From an uncultured Bacteroidales bacterium (lineage in GTDB: Bacteria > Bacteroidota > Bacteroidia > Bacteroidales > GWA2-32-17), in NCBI GenBank assembly GCA_937960415.1, contig CALGPK010000073.1, positions 1 to 38,723 of the forward strand: a DNA stretch of 38,723 nucleotides, written 5' to 3'. This document shows positions 8,470 through 18,172 of the stretch, in pieces. The number at the start of each line of letters is the position of its first letter. Position 1 is the stretch's first letter. The notes beneath the pieces are model-generated. The model saw nothing but the letters and a program-made list of their open reading frames with translations, did no database searches and was not told where the DNA came from. Made by a program: the position numbers and the translations under genes.

Positions 8470-9756
8470 ATGGGCAGAATAATACAAATTCAAGCCAAAC
8501 AAATCCTCGATTCCAGAGGAATTCCCACCATCGAAGCCGATGTGTTTACCGACAGAGGTGTTGTAGGAAGAGCAAGTGTACCAAGCGGATCCAGCCTGGG
8601 AAAGTATGAGGCACTGGAACTACGAGACAACGATAAAGGTCGATACCTTGGAAAAGGTGTAACAAAAGCAATATACAACATTAATAAAGTGTTAAACGAA
8701 GAACTAAAAGGACAACTTGTTACCGACCAGGTAGGTATCGACATGCTCATGAATCAACTCGATGGGTCGGAAAACAAATCAAACCTTGGAGCTAATGCCA
8801 TACTAGCTGTTTCGATGGCAGTAGCCCGTGCCGGTGCTTATACCACCAACCAACCCCTGTACCGATATTTGGGTGGTGTTAATGCCAACACATTGCCCAT
8901 TCCTATGATGAACATGATATCGGGCGGCATTAACGCTAATAATCATATAGATATACAAGATATCATGATTTTACCACTCTCAGCCAACAGTTTTTCCGAC
9001 GCATTTCGCATTGGAGTTGAAGTATATTATCATCTTCAACTATTGCTCAAAAAAGACGGATACTGGCTACAAGTTTCACACGACGGGGGACTTGCTCCAA
9101 ACTTAGAATCGAACGAAAAGGGCATTGAATACGTATTACGAGCCATAGAAGCATCGGGGCATAAACCCGGCGATGACATAGCCATTGCACTAGATTTTGC
9201 AGCAAGTTATATACACCAAACCGAAAAAAATACTTACCAACTCAAAAACCATGGAAAAGAACTCGATAAACAAAGCTGGCTTCAATACTGCATCGAACTA
9301 ATAAAAAAATACCCCATCATAGCAATAGAAGATCCATTGAGTCAAGATGATTGGGAGACATGGAAAGCCCTGAGCGAAGTTCTTTCAGACAACCTTCTAC
9401 TCATTGGCGATGATTTGTTTGTTACCAATACAGAACGGTTTATAAAAGGAATCATCAACGGTATTGCCAATGGCATTTCCGTTAAACTTAATCAAATTGG
9501 CACAGTAACAGAAGCTCTTAATATTATACAGTTAGCCAGCAATTATGGTTATTATCCTGTAATCAGTCATCGCAGCGGCGAAACCGACGATAGTTTTATT
9601 GCCGAGCTTTGCATTGCCACCAATGCTGGTATATTGCGAAGCGGTGCACCACAACGAATGGAGCGTGTTTCGAAATACAATCAAGTACTCAGAATTGAAG
9701 AAAATTTGGGTAATTCGTCAAACTATCATGGACAGTATTTTAAATACAAAAGATAA
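8470..9756 (+). CDS. Enolase homologue with altered catalytic residues
   Basis: This 428-residue protein aligns with enolase (2-phosphoglycerate to phosphoenolpyruvate) along its length. Metal ligands D242, E287 and D314, the base lysine in KLNQIG (K339) and the SHRSGE histidine (H367) are kept. However, four normally invariant positions differ. The GG(S/E)HA loop reads GGINA, so its histidine is Asn155. The Glu of QEFMI is Asp164. The Glu of GDEGG is Asp205, reading SHDGG. The Lys of the IKTGS block is Arg390, reading LRSGA. The SGAST loop is SGSSLG. These match yeast His159, Glu168, Glu211 and Lys396. It may be a weak or repurposed enolase, with a canonical copy elsewhere. Its TAA abuts the ubiD ATG with no gap. 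Confidence 0.85.
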   Translation: MGRIIQIQAKQILDSRGIPTIEADVFTDRGVVGRASVPSGSSLGKYEALELRDNDKGRYLGKGVTKAIYNINKVLNEELKGQLVTDQVGIDMLMNQLDGSENKSNLGANAILAVSMAVARAGAYTTNQPLYRYLGGVNANTLPIPMMNMISGGINANNHIDIQDIMILPLSANSFSDAFRIGVEVYYHLQLLLKKDGYWLQVSHDGGLAPNLESNEKGIEYVLRAIEASGHKPGDDIAIALDFAASYIHQTEKNTYQLKNHGKELDKQSWLQYCIELIKKYPIIAIEDPLSQDDWETWKALSEVLSDNLLLIGDDLFVTNTERFIKGIINGIANGISVKLNQIGTVTEALNIIQLASNYGYYPVISHRSGETDDSFIAELCIATNAGILRSGAPQRMERVSKYNQVLRIEENLGNSSNYHGQYFKYKR

Positions 9757-11586
9757 ATGAGCCTTAATCATTTTATCGAACTTCTAAAACAACATAATGA
9801 GGTTATTGAAATACATAACCCAGTGAGCACTGAACTTGAAATCAGCGAAATAACCGATCGGATATCAAAATCTGAAAAACACAACAAAGCACTTATTTTT
9901 TATAACAATGGAACTTCTTTTCCGTTGCTCATCAATGCTTTTGGTAGCGAAAAACGCATGGCACTTGCTTTACATAGCCAATCGCTTCTTGAAGCAGAGC
10001 AAAAAATTGAACAAATTTTCGAATGGATGTATCTACCCTCAACATTAGCTGATAAAATGAGACTTGCCCATAGAGCCATCAAATTAAGTTCGTGGCTACC
10101 CAGGTACTCAAAGCGTAAAGGTAAGTGCCAGGAAGTGGTTCACCTAAATCCAGATTTAAGCACTCTGCCCATTTTAAAATGCTGGCCACACGATGGCGGT
10201 AGATTTATTACGTTGCCCATGGTTCATACATACATACCCGAAGAAAAACAACTCAACATAGGCATGTATCGAATGCAAGTATTTTCGCAAAATACAACCG
10301 GCATGCACTGGCATATTCACAAAACAGGTGCTATTCACTATACCGAGGCCAAACAAAAAGACAGAAAAATTCCCATAGCCGTATGCCTTGGAGGCGACCC
10401 TGTTTATACCTATTGTGCTACAGCTCCCTTACCACATGGCATAAACGAATATATTCTGGCTGGTGTACTTCGTCAAAAAGCTGTTAACTTAGTACCTTGC
10501 ATTACGCAAAATATTTATGTACCCGAAGATGTCGATATTGTTATCGAAGGTTATGTCGATCCAAACGAACCTCTTGTTAGCGAAGGTCCTTTTGGCGATC
10601 ATACTGGCTTTTATTCCCTGCCCGACTATTATCCGTTATTTCATGTTACGGCAATTACTCACCAAAAAAAAGCCATATATCCTACAACAATTGTTGGCAT
10701 ACCACCTCAGGAAGATTACTGGTTTATCAAAGCATCGGAGCGAATTTTCTTACCATTTTTGAAACACACACTCCTGCACGAAGTTATCGATATGCAAATG
10801 CCTGCTTATGGAGTTGCTCATAACTTAGTATTGGTACAAATCAAAAATTTATATCCCCGACATGCCAACAAAGTTGCAAACGCACTATGGGGTATCGGTC
10901 AAATGATGCTAAATAAAATTCTGATTATAACAGACCTGCAACTCAATAATACATTATTCGAGCGAATTAAAAACACATCCTGGAAAAATCGTCTGATGCT
11001 TTCTTACGGACCTATGGACGCTTTGGAGCATGCCGGACTTAAACCTTTAGAAGGAGGCAAGTTAATGATGGATGCAACTTCGATGAATAACACTCATTTA
11101 ATTAGTTATAATGATCAGCTTTTTCAAATACTCAAACGATTCTTCGAACCGCATCACATAACGTACAGTCAGCGTTCATACAACATATTTATAGTTTTTG
11201 CCAACAAGCTATCTTCCTTCGATTTTAACAAATTGCTTACATTACTTAATGAAAACAACATTGAAGGCGAAGTTCGCATTTTTATTTTACAAAAAGAATT
11301 ATACGGGCTATCTACAACTGATTGGGCATGGCATTTTTTAGCAAACTTCGACCCATCAAATGATTTAAAAGTTTTATCGCTAAACCATCTCGACATTCTC
11401 ATCTTTGATGGGCGAATAAAAAAAATTCAGAACAAAAAGATACCCAACCCTACCATAATGTCAGATACCATTATCGAAAAAGTAAATCAACGTTGGAATC
11501 AATTCTTCAACTTGCCTTTCATTACCTCGCCTTCCGAAAAATACCAACGTTTATTTTTTGGTGAAACATACTTTGTTGAATTTTAA
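9757..11586 (+). CDS. UbiD-family decarboxylase (menaquinone-pathway type)
   Basis: A 609-residue member of the UbiD family, whose enzymes decarboxylate aromatic or unsaturated acids using prenylated FMN. Family blocks are visible: LNIGMYRMQVFSQNTTGMHW (cofactor-binding region), PIAVCLGGDP, EGYVDPNEPLVSEGPFGDH with the catalytic acidic cluster, and TTIVGIPPQEDYWFIKASER. The length and the C-terminal extension of about 100 residues resemble the long form annotated as menaquinone biosynthesis decarboxylase in Bacteroidota; that specificity is inference. The start codon directly follows the enolase-like stop, so the two form a pair. No ubiX flavin prenyltransferase is nearby. Confidence 0.85.
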   Translation: MSLNHFIELLKQHNEVIEIHNPVSTELEISEITDRISKSEKHNKALIFYNNGTSFPLLINAFGSEKRMALALHSQSLLEAEQKIEQIFEWMYLPSTLADKMRLAHRAIKLSSWLPRYSKRKGKCQEVVHLNPDLSTLPILKCWPHDGGRFITLPMVHTYIPEEKQLNIGMYRMQVFSQNTTGMHWHIHKTGAIHYTEAKQKDRKIPIAVCLGGDPVYTYCATAPLPHGINEYILAGVLRQKAVNLVPCITQNIYVPEDVDIVIEGYVDPNEPLVSEGPFGDHTGFYSLPDYYPLFHVTAITHQKKAIYPTTIVGIPPQEDYWFIKASERIFLPFLKHTLLHEVIDMQMPAYGVAHNLVLVQIKNLYPRHANKVANALWGIGQMMLNKILIITDLQLNNTLFERIKNTSWKNRLMLSYGPMDALEHAGLKPLEGGKLMMDATSMNNTHLISYNDQLFQILKRFFEPHHITYSQRSYNIFIVFANKLSSFDFNKLLTLLNENNIEGEVRIFILQKELYGLSTTDWAWHFLANFDPSNDLKVLSLNHLDILIFDGRIKKIQNKKIPNPTIMSDTIIEKVNQRWNQFFNLPFITSPSEKYQRLFFGETYFVEF

Positions 11587-11655
11587 ATATTGAGAATGTT
11601 ATCGAATTAAAAAACTTTCAGTATTTTAGCAAGAGATATTGCAAATCATTTCGTA

Positions 11656-14600
11656 ATGATTAAACCGGTTGTCATCTGTTTGATATTATGCATATTGAAC
11701 ACTGTTTTGTCTTTTGCACAAATCAACCATAAACCAATCCTTAAATTTGAACATTATTCTGTCGACAACGGACTATCGCAAAGCTCTGTTAATCACATAT
11801 TTCAAGACAAAAAAGGCTTTCTTTGGTTTTCTACTCAAGACGGACTAAATAAATTTGACGGATACTCATTTACTATATATCAACACAATCCGTTAGATAC
11901 AAACTCTATTTCATCGAACTGGATTTATGGAATTGACGAAGATAGCTATGGTAATTTTTGGATAGCAACACAAAATGGATTGAACCGATTTAATCCAAAA
12001 ACAGGTAAATTCAAGCATTATTATTTAACCAACAATAAAAACGAACCAACGGAAGAAGTTTACCGGGTTTTAGTTGGTAAAGAAGGCGTTATTTGGTATA
12101 TTACGGCTAAGACTTTGTTTAAATTAGATACTACAACAGGAATAGTAAGTCGTTTCGAACACGATATCGATTACTTTATTTCTAATAAAACCGACAAAGG
12201 CTATCCCATGATCGATGATGGCGATGGTATTTGGATTGGCTCTGCATCTGGGCTTTTTTATTTTATAAAAAAACTCGAAGTTTTTAAACCTTTCAAACAC
12301 ATTGACGGTGATTCAAACTCAATATCAGATAATTATATAACGGGTCTTGCGTTCGATGATAAAGGTAATCTCTGGATAGCCACTCGCAATGGATTAAATC
12401 GGTTTGACCGCAAAAAAAATAAATTTACACAATTCTTTGCAAACGAAAAAAACGATCATACCAGTTTGCCCAGCAATAACATTACCGATGTTTACTGGAG
12501 CAAAAAAGGATTTTTATGGATTGCTACTTCCGGTGGTGGTCTTTCTGCATACGATCCTATCAACCATTATTTTTATCATTTTAAAAAAGATGAGGCTACC
12601 GACAATTGTCTTTTCTCAAACTACATTCTCTCGTTGTACGAAGATCGATCCTTGAATTTATGGATAGGTTTAGATGCCGAAGGAATCGATAAAGCCGATA
12701 TGAAACCACAAAAATTCTATACCATTCGTTCATCTAAAACCAAAGAAGGGTTACATCTAACTTCAAATACAATTGGTTCAATTTATTTAGAAAATGATTC
12801 TATATTATGGATTGGGACATGGGAAAACGGCATAAATATTGTTAATAGAAATACCAATCAAGTTACAGTAGTAAATACAACATCCTCTCCCAACAAAGTT
12901 GTCGGCAATAACATTCACTCAATAATTCGAGATAGTAGAGGATTGATATGGATTGGCACCCGTAATGGTATATCCATTTACGACAAAAAAACTAAAAAAA
13001 TGTACAGTGCTAACGATTATTTCAAAATAGACATAAATTCCAAACTTTATGACTTACGTATTTACGATATCAAAGAAGATTTTAAAGGGAATATATGGAT
13101 TTCGACAAAAAATGGACTGTTTCGTTACAATTTCGATAGCAAAACCATCAATTCTTTTTTTTCAAACCCGAAAGACTCTCTTTCGTTGTACGACAACACT
13201 GTTTTGTTTACCTTATGCGATAAAAATGGTTTTATCTGGATAGGTACAAAAGCCGGATTAAATCGATACGACTATAATACCAATAAATTTTTCCGAATTG
13301 CTTATAAAAAAACATTTGTACCCAAAAAAAATGTTCGTATTTATGAAGCCCCCAGCAATCCATACATTTATCATTTATGCGAAGACATGTTCGACGAAAG
13401 TATATTATGGATTGGAACAGGCTCTGGTTTAAACAAATTCAACAAACAAAATCATACTTTCGAAATATACACCATCGAAGATGGGTTGCCCAATGGCACT
13501 ATCTACGAACTCGTTCAAGATAAAAATGGCAACCTATGGATGAGTACCAACCGAGGTATTGCATTGTTTAATACTCAAACTAAAACTTTTACTTCATTCA
13601 ACACCGACGATGGTATTCAGGGACTCGAATTTAACAACGGTGCATCGTATATTGCACCCAGTGGCGAAATTTTCTTTGGTGGTATTAATGGTATAACCGT
13701 TATTAACCCTTCGCAGCAAAAAGTGAATGTATTTTTACCCAATGTTGTATTTACTACGTTAGAAAAAATTGATGGAAATGGCAAAAAAGAAGTCTTTAAC
13801 ATAACCGATGAACAACTTATCGAATTGAATTACAACGATCATTCCATTATATTTTCATTTGCGGCCTTAGAGTTCACTAAACCCAGAAACAATAGCTTTA
13901 AGTATATGCTCGAAGGAGTAACTAACCAATGGGTAAACATTGGCAATAAGAACACGCTTGAAATTGGCGTCCTTTCACCCGGCGAATATAAACTTTATAT
14001 CAAAGGAAGCAATAACGATGGAATATGGAACGAAGAACCAACAGTTATTAATATTATCGTTCATCCTCCTTTTTACAAAACCATATATGCTTATTTGTTG
14101 TATGCTTTCATCTTAGGCTCTATTGGCTTCTCGTATGTTCAATCGCGTACAAAGAAACTACGTGCTGCCAACGAAGCACTTCGCGAAAAACAGCTTTCAG
14201 CACTCGAAATTGCACGCCAAAAAGAAGAACTTTCGATTAAAAACAAAAACATTACCGACAGCATTAACTATGCTAAACGAATTCAAGAAGCATTACTACC
14301 ATCGGAATACTTGTTTAGAAAACTCCTACCCGATTCATTTATTCTGTACAAACCACGCGACATTGTATCAGGCGATTTTTACTGGATAACAGAAAAAGAA
14401 AGCAAAATATTCGTTGCTGCCGTAGATTGTACCGGACATGGTGTACCGGGAGCATTTATGAGCATTATCGGTTACGATTTGCTCAAAAATATAACACGAG
14501 AGCAAAATATTGAAGACCCTGCCGAAATTCTTAATCTCCTCAATTTAGGCGTTTCCGATACTTTCAGTAAACAATCGACAGATTACGAAATTAAAGATGG

Positions 14601-15003
14601 TATGGATGTGGGGCTGCTTGTCATCGACCGCATCAATAAACAAATTCAATACGCCGGTGCCTTAATCCCACTTTATATCATTCGCAACAAGCAACTCATC
14701 GAAATTAAAGGCAACCGCTTTGCCATTGGCAAAATAGAAGGAAACGAACACAAAAAATTCGACCTGCATACATTCGAATACGAAAACAACGATATGATTT
14801 ATCTCTTCTCCGACGGATATGCCGACCAAATAGGCGGACCTATGCAAAAGAAATTTAAATATCGCCGTTTTCAGCACCTATTGCTCTCTATTCATTCACT
14901 ACCACTTAACAAACAAAAAGATTTTCTCAACGAAACTTTCGAAACATGGAAAGGTGAACTCGAACAAGTGGACGATATCTTAATTATTGGCATCAGACTA
15001 TAA
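11656..15003 (+). CDS. Two-component-regulator-type propeller sensor fused to SpoIIE phosphatase
   Basis: The 1115-residue protein starts with a signal sequence ending at SFAQ (about residue 22). It continues with a periplasmic double beta-propeller of Reg_prop repeats (recurring LWIGT..GLNRFD motifs, about residues 30-720), a Y_Y_Y domain (about 730-800), one membrane helix (about 809-830), a coiled coil, and a cytoplasmic PP2C/SpoIIE phosphatase (about 880-1115). Metal-binding acids of the phosphatase are present in DIVSGDFYW, VDCTGHGVPGAF, DGMDVGLL, LFSDGYADQ and VDDILIIG. It should sense an external ligand and dephosphorylate a serine/threonine-phosphorylated partner inside the cell. No histidine kinase, regulator or anti-sigma partner gene is in the window. 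Confidence 0.9.
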   Translation: MIKPVVICLILCILNTVLSFAQINHKPILKFEHYSVDNGLSQSSVNHIFQDKKGFLWFSTQDGLNKFDGYSFTIYQHNPLDTNSISSNWIYGIDEDSYGNFWIATQNGLNRFNPKTGKFKHYYLTNNKNEPTEEVYRVLVGKEGVIWYITAKTLFKLDTTTGIVSRFEHDIDYFISNKTDKGYPMIDDGDGIWIGSASGLFYFIKKLEVFKPFKHIDGDSNSISDNYITGLAFDDKGNLWIATRNGLNRFDRKKNKFTQFFANEKNDHTSLPSNNITDVYWSKKGFLWIATSGGGLSAYDPINHYFYHFKKDEATDNCLFSNYILSLYEDRSLNLWIGLDAEGIDKADMKPQKFYTIRSSKTKEGLHLTSNTIGSIYLENDSILWIGTWENGINIVNRNTNQVTVVNTTSSPNKVVGNNIHSIIRDSRGLIWIGTRNGISIYDKKTKKMYSANDYFKIDINSKLYDLRIYDIKEDFKGNIWISTKNGLFRYNFDSKTINSFFSNPKDSLSLYDNTVLFTLCDKNGFIWIGTKAGLNRYDYNTNKFFRIAYKKTFVPKKNVRIYEAPSNPYIYHLCEDMFDESILWIGTGSGLNKFNKQNHTFEIYTIEDGLPNGTIYELVQDKNGNLWMSTNRGIALFNTQTKTFTSFNTDDGIQGLEFNNGASYIAPSGEIFFGGINGITVINPSQQKVNVFLPNVVFTTLEKIDGNGKKEVFNITDEQLIELNYNDHSIIFSFAALEFTKPRNNSFKYMLEGVTNQWVNIGNKNTLEIGVLSPGEYKLYIKGSNNDGIWNEEPTVINIIVHPPFYKTIYAYLLYAFILGSIGFSYVQSRTKKLRAANEALREKQLSALEIARQKEELSIKNKNITDSINYAKRIQEALLPSEYLFRKLLPDSFILYKPRDIVSGDFYWITEKESKIFVAAVDCTGHGVPGAFMSIIGYDLLKNITREQNIEDPAEILNLLNLGVSDTFSKQSTDYEIKDGMDVGLLVIDRINKQIQYAGALIPLYIIRNKQLIEIKGNRFAIGKIEGNEHKKFDLHTFEYENNDMIYLFSDGYADQIGGPMQKKFKYRRFQHLLLSIHSLPLNKQKDFLNETFETWKGELEQVDDILIIGIRL

Positions 15004-15006
15004 AAT

Positions 15007-15654
15007 ATGAAAAAACTATTATTCATACTCGTTCTAATTCAGAGTATATTACATGCACAAATCGATACCACTCAAATGTTTCGATACACATCTTCCTCGG
15101 TACTCAAAGAAGGCGTTTATCTTACCTTTGACAACTTCATTAAGCAAAAACCTATCCCACTAGAAAATATTCGAACAGCCAATAAAGAAACCAACATAGA
15201 AAACATCTTCAAACAAAAAGTTTTTTATTATACCGATCTTTCTGGATTAACCAAAGAAGTCGAAAGTCGTTCGATATGGGGATATGTGATCAACAACGCA
15301 TTGTTTGTTTATTACAACAAAGATTTTTTTCGCGTCTCCTACCTGGGCAGTATTGCCCATTTCATTTCAACTCAAACCATAAGAAATTACGTCAACCCCT
15401 ACGACCCCTATTATGGTTATTACTATCCATACCCTACTCCTTCGTACGAAACAACTCAATTAGTACAAAACATTATCGACTTTAAAACAGGCAAAATTTA
15501 TCCATTCACCCCCGAATCTGTTTTGGCTCTTATCTCCGACGACAACGAACTGTTTAACGAATACAGTCAGCTCAAAAAAAAGAAAAAACGCGAACTAATG
15601 TTTCTCTACATTCGAAAATATAACGAAAAACATCCACTTTATTTATATCAATGA
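15007..15654 (+). CDS. Exported protein of unknown function
   Basis: The 215-residue product begins with a short signal sequence (MKKLLFILVLIQSILHAQ) and has no further membrane segment. Visible features are a KEGVYLTFDNFIKQKP segment after the signal, a YDPYYGYYYPYPTPSYE aromatic/proline stretch near residue 140, and a lysine-rich KKKKKRE segment near the C-terminus. I do not recognise the family. It begins three bases after the stop of the propeller/SpoIIE gene and overlaps the next gene by four bases, so the three are probably one transcriptional unit. Confidence 0.75.
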   Translation: MKKLLFILVLIQSILHAQIDTTQMFRYTSSSVLKEGVYLTFDNFIKQKPIPLENIRTANKETNIENIFKQKVFYYTDLSGLTKEVESRSIWGYVINNALFVYYNKDFFRVSYLGSIAHFISTQTIRNYVNPYDPYYGYYYPYPTPSYETTQLVQNIIDFKTGKIYPFTPESVLALISDDNELFNEYSQLKKKKKRELMFLYIRKYNEKHPLYLYQ

Positions 15655-16487
15655 AAACTATTCTAACATTATCATTGTTTCTTTTAGTAATAAAAACCCT
15701 GGCACAACTCGAAGTGCCATCAGCCGAGCTTATTCAGAAATTTTATAAAACCACCACATGTTTTGTGCTCGACGACAACCCATTTTCCGAGTCGAATATT
15801 CAACTTAAATCGGCCGCTGAAAAATTCTGGAAACTAACACCATACGAAATTATTGGTGTTGAAGAATACGAAAAACGAAGAAAACAAACCAAATACTCTT
15901 TTGTTTCAATCGATGAAGTTTATTTCGATAATACCAAAAACCCAGTTCGATACAAATTTCTTTGTCTTTACTTAGGCGGAAATTATGCAACAGATAGCGA
16001 TATGCCACAATTAACCACCATTCCTCTGGCTTATACCAACGAAGAAGAAGCCAACTATGCTCACAAAATTGGAACATTGCTTATTTTTTTGCAACAACAC
16101 ATACAAACAGTTCAAAAAAATCCTCAATTAAAAAAATCGAATATTATAGAATACTATCAACAAAATCTTGGCACGCTTAAAAATAAAGCCTTGTGGCTTG
16201 TTAAAGATGAAGTTGAACCCAAACTACGCAATGAGACTTTTTTAAAAAGCATTTACCCTTATAACATAAAACTTGTTACACACGACGACATCGAAGCGGC
16301 CATCGATAATCGCAACCCCGATGTTGTTTTTTTACACAAAGTAGGAACACCTAAAAACGGTTCAAAAACATATAAAATACTTATCGATACACAAAACGCC
16401 CAGTTGTATTATTTCGATTATCATACAGTTAGCGAAAATAAACCAGACGCTTTTTTGGAAACCGATTTAAAAAAACTAATAAAATAA
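15651..16487 (+). CDS. Exported protein of unknown function
   Basis: A 278-residue protein with a signal sequence (MKTILTLSLFLLVIKTLAQ) and no other membrane segment. The mature part is of mixed composition, with a TPYEIIGVEEYEKRRKQTK segment near residue 65, and a C-terminal region ending in a YKILIDTQNAQLYYFDYH strand pattern. I see no catalytic motif. Its ATG overlaps the stop of the preceding exported protein (ATGA), and ettA starts three bases after its own stop. The tight spacing supports coupled translation but gives no function. Confidence 0.75.
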   Translation: MKTILTLSLFLLVIKTLAQLEVPSAELIQKFYKTTTCFVLDDNPFSESNIQLKSAAEKFWKLTPYEIIGVEEYEKRRKQTKYSFVSIDEVYFDNTKNPVRYKFLCLYLGGNYATDSDMPQLTTIPLAYTNEEEANYAHKIGTLLIFLQQHIQTVQKNPQLKKSNIIEYYQQNLGTLKNKALWLVKDEVEPKLRNETFLKSIYPYNIKLVTHDDIEAAIDNRNPDVVFLHKVGTPKNGSKTYKILIDTQNAQLYYFDYHTVSENKPDAFLETDLKKLIK

Positions 16488-16490
16488 CGT

Positions 16491-18167
16491 ATGAGCGACG
16501 ATAAAAAAATCATTTTTTCAATGGTTGGGGTAAACAAAATTTATCCACCCCACAAGCAAGTTTTAAAAAATATTTATCTCAGCTTTTTTTATGGTGCCAA
16601 AATAGGTATCATTGGTTTAAACGGATCTGGAAAATCGTCGTTGCTTAAAATCATTGCCGGCGAAGACCGTAGCTATGAAGGCGAAGTTGTTTTTTCGCCC
16701 GGCTATACTATTGGCTACTTGCCACAAGAACCTATTTTGGATAAAAGCAAAACCGTGCGCGAAATAATCGAAGAAGGTGTACAAGAAATAGTAACTCTGC
16801 TTAATGAATACGACGAAATAAACATGCGTTTTGCCGAACCCATGTCTGAACAGGAAATGAACAAACTACTTGAACGTCAGGGACAACTTACCGAACTCAT
16901 CGAACAGCACGATGGTTGGGAACTCGACAATAAGCTAGAGCGTGCAATGGATGCCCTTCGTTGCCCACCACCCGATACCCCCATTTCGATACTAAGCGGT
17001 GGGGAATTACGACGCGTAGCCCTTTGCCGCCTATTACTAAAGCAACCCGACATCCTCCTGCTCGACGAACCCACCAACCATCTCGATGCCGAATCGGTAC
17101 AGTGGCTCGAAACACATCTACAACAGTACAAAGGAACAGTTATTGCAGTTACACACGACCGATACTTCCTCGACAATGTTGCCGGATGGATACTCGAACT
17201 CGATCGTGGCGAAGGCATACCATGGAAAGGCAATTACTCATCGTGGCTCGAGCAAAAAGCAAAACGACTCGAAATGGAAGAAAAAGCAGCCACCAAACGC
17301 ATGAAAACTCTACAACGCGAGCTCGAATGGGTTCGCATGTCGCCTAAAGCACGTCAGGCAAAACCCAAAGCACGCTTAGCTGCATACGAAAAACTTATTA
17401 GCGAAGATGTAAAACAAAAAGAAGAACGACTCGAAATTTTTATTCCCAACGGACCACGTTTGGGCAACAAAGTTATTGAATTTAAAAATGTTACTAAAAT
17501 TTTTGACGATAAAATCCTGTTCGAAAACTTATCATTCGACTTACCACCCGCTGGCATTGTCGGTATTATTGGACCCAATGGTGCAGGAAAAACCACCCTT
17601 TTTAGAATGATTATGGGCTTTGAAAAACCAACTTCCGGCGAAATTATTATCGGCGATACGGTTAAAATTGGATATGTCGATCAAGCACATACCGCTATCG
17701 ATCCTGAAAAAACGGTTTTTGAAGTTATCTCAAACAACAGTGAATGGATAACCGTGTCGGGAAAGCAATTTAATGCACGTGCTTATGTAGCTCGATTCAA
17801 CTTTAGCGGTGCCGACCAGGAAAAAAAATGTGGTGTGCTTTCAGGTGGAGAACGCAATCGTTTACATCTAGCATTGACCTTAAAATCTGAAGCTAATGTT
17901 CTTCTACTCGACGAACCAACCAACGATATCGACGTAAATACACTTCGTGCACTCGAAGAAGGATTGGAAAATTTTGCTGGATGTGCCGTCATTATATCGC
18001 ACGACCGATGGTTTCTCGATCGTGTTGCCACACACATTCTCGCATTCGAAGGCAACTCGCAAGTTTATTATTTCGAAGGAACCTACTCCGAATACCTCGA
18101 AAACAAAAAGAAACGCATGGGCGACGAAGGACCAAAACGAATTAAATACAAAAAACTCATAAAATAA
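16491..18167 (+). CDS. ettA: ABC-F translational throttle protein EttA
   Basis: A 558-residue cytoplasmic ABC-F ATPase with two nucleotide-binding domains and no membrane segments. The first has GLNGSGKSS, LSGGELRR and LLLDEPTNHLD; the second has GPNGAGKTT, LSGGERNR and LLLDEPTNDID. The linker between them is rich in Lys, Arg and Glu (about residues 240-325), as in the P-site tRNA interaction motif region. EttA binds the ribosomal E site and gates the first elongation step according to the ATP/ADP ratio. Length (555 in E. coli) and order favour EttA over Uup or antibiotic-resistance ABC-F proteins. Confidence 0.93.
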   Translation: MSDDKKIIFSMVGVNKIYPPHKQVLKNIYLSFFYGAKIGIIGLNGSGKSSLLKIIAGEDRSYEGEVVFSPGYTIGYLPQEPILDKSKTVREIIEEGVQEIVTLLNEYDEINMRFAEPMSEQEMNKLLERQGQLTELIEQHDGWELDNKLERAMDALRCPPPDTPISILSGGELRRVALCRLLLKQPDILLLDEPTNHLDAESVQWLETHLQQYKGTVIAVTHDRYFLDNVAGWILELDRGEGIPWKGNYSSWLEQKAKRLEMEEKAATKRMKTLQRELEWVRMSPKARQAKPKARLAAYEKLISEDVKQKEERLEIFIPNGPRLGNKVIEFKNVTKIFDDKILFENLSFDLPPAGIVGIIGPNGAGKTTLFRMIMGFEKPTSGEIIIGDTVKIGYVDQAHTAIDPEKTVFEVISNNSEWITVSGKQFNARAYVARFNFSGADQEKKCGVLSGGERNRLHLALTLKSEANVLLLDEPTNDIDVNTLRALEEGLENFAGCAVIISHDRWFLDRVATHILAFEGNSQVYYFEGTYSEYLENKKKRMGDEGPKRIKYKKLIK

Positions 18168-18172
18168 TCATT

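Noticed and set aside
16491-18167. Antibiotic-resistance ABC-F or membrane ABC transporter
   Set aside because: Length, linker and overall layout match EttA, and there are no membrane segments or partner permease genes.
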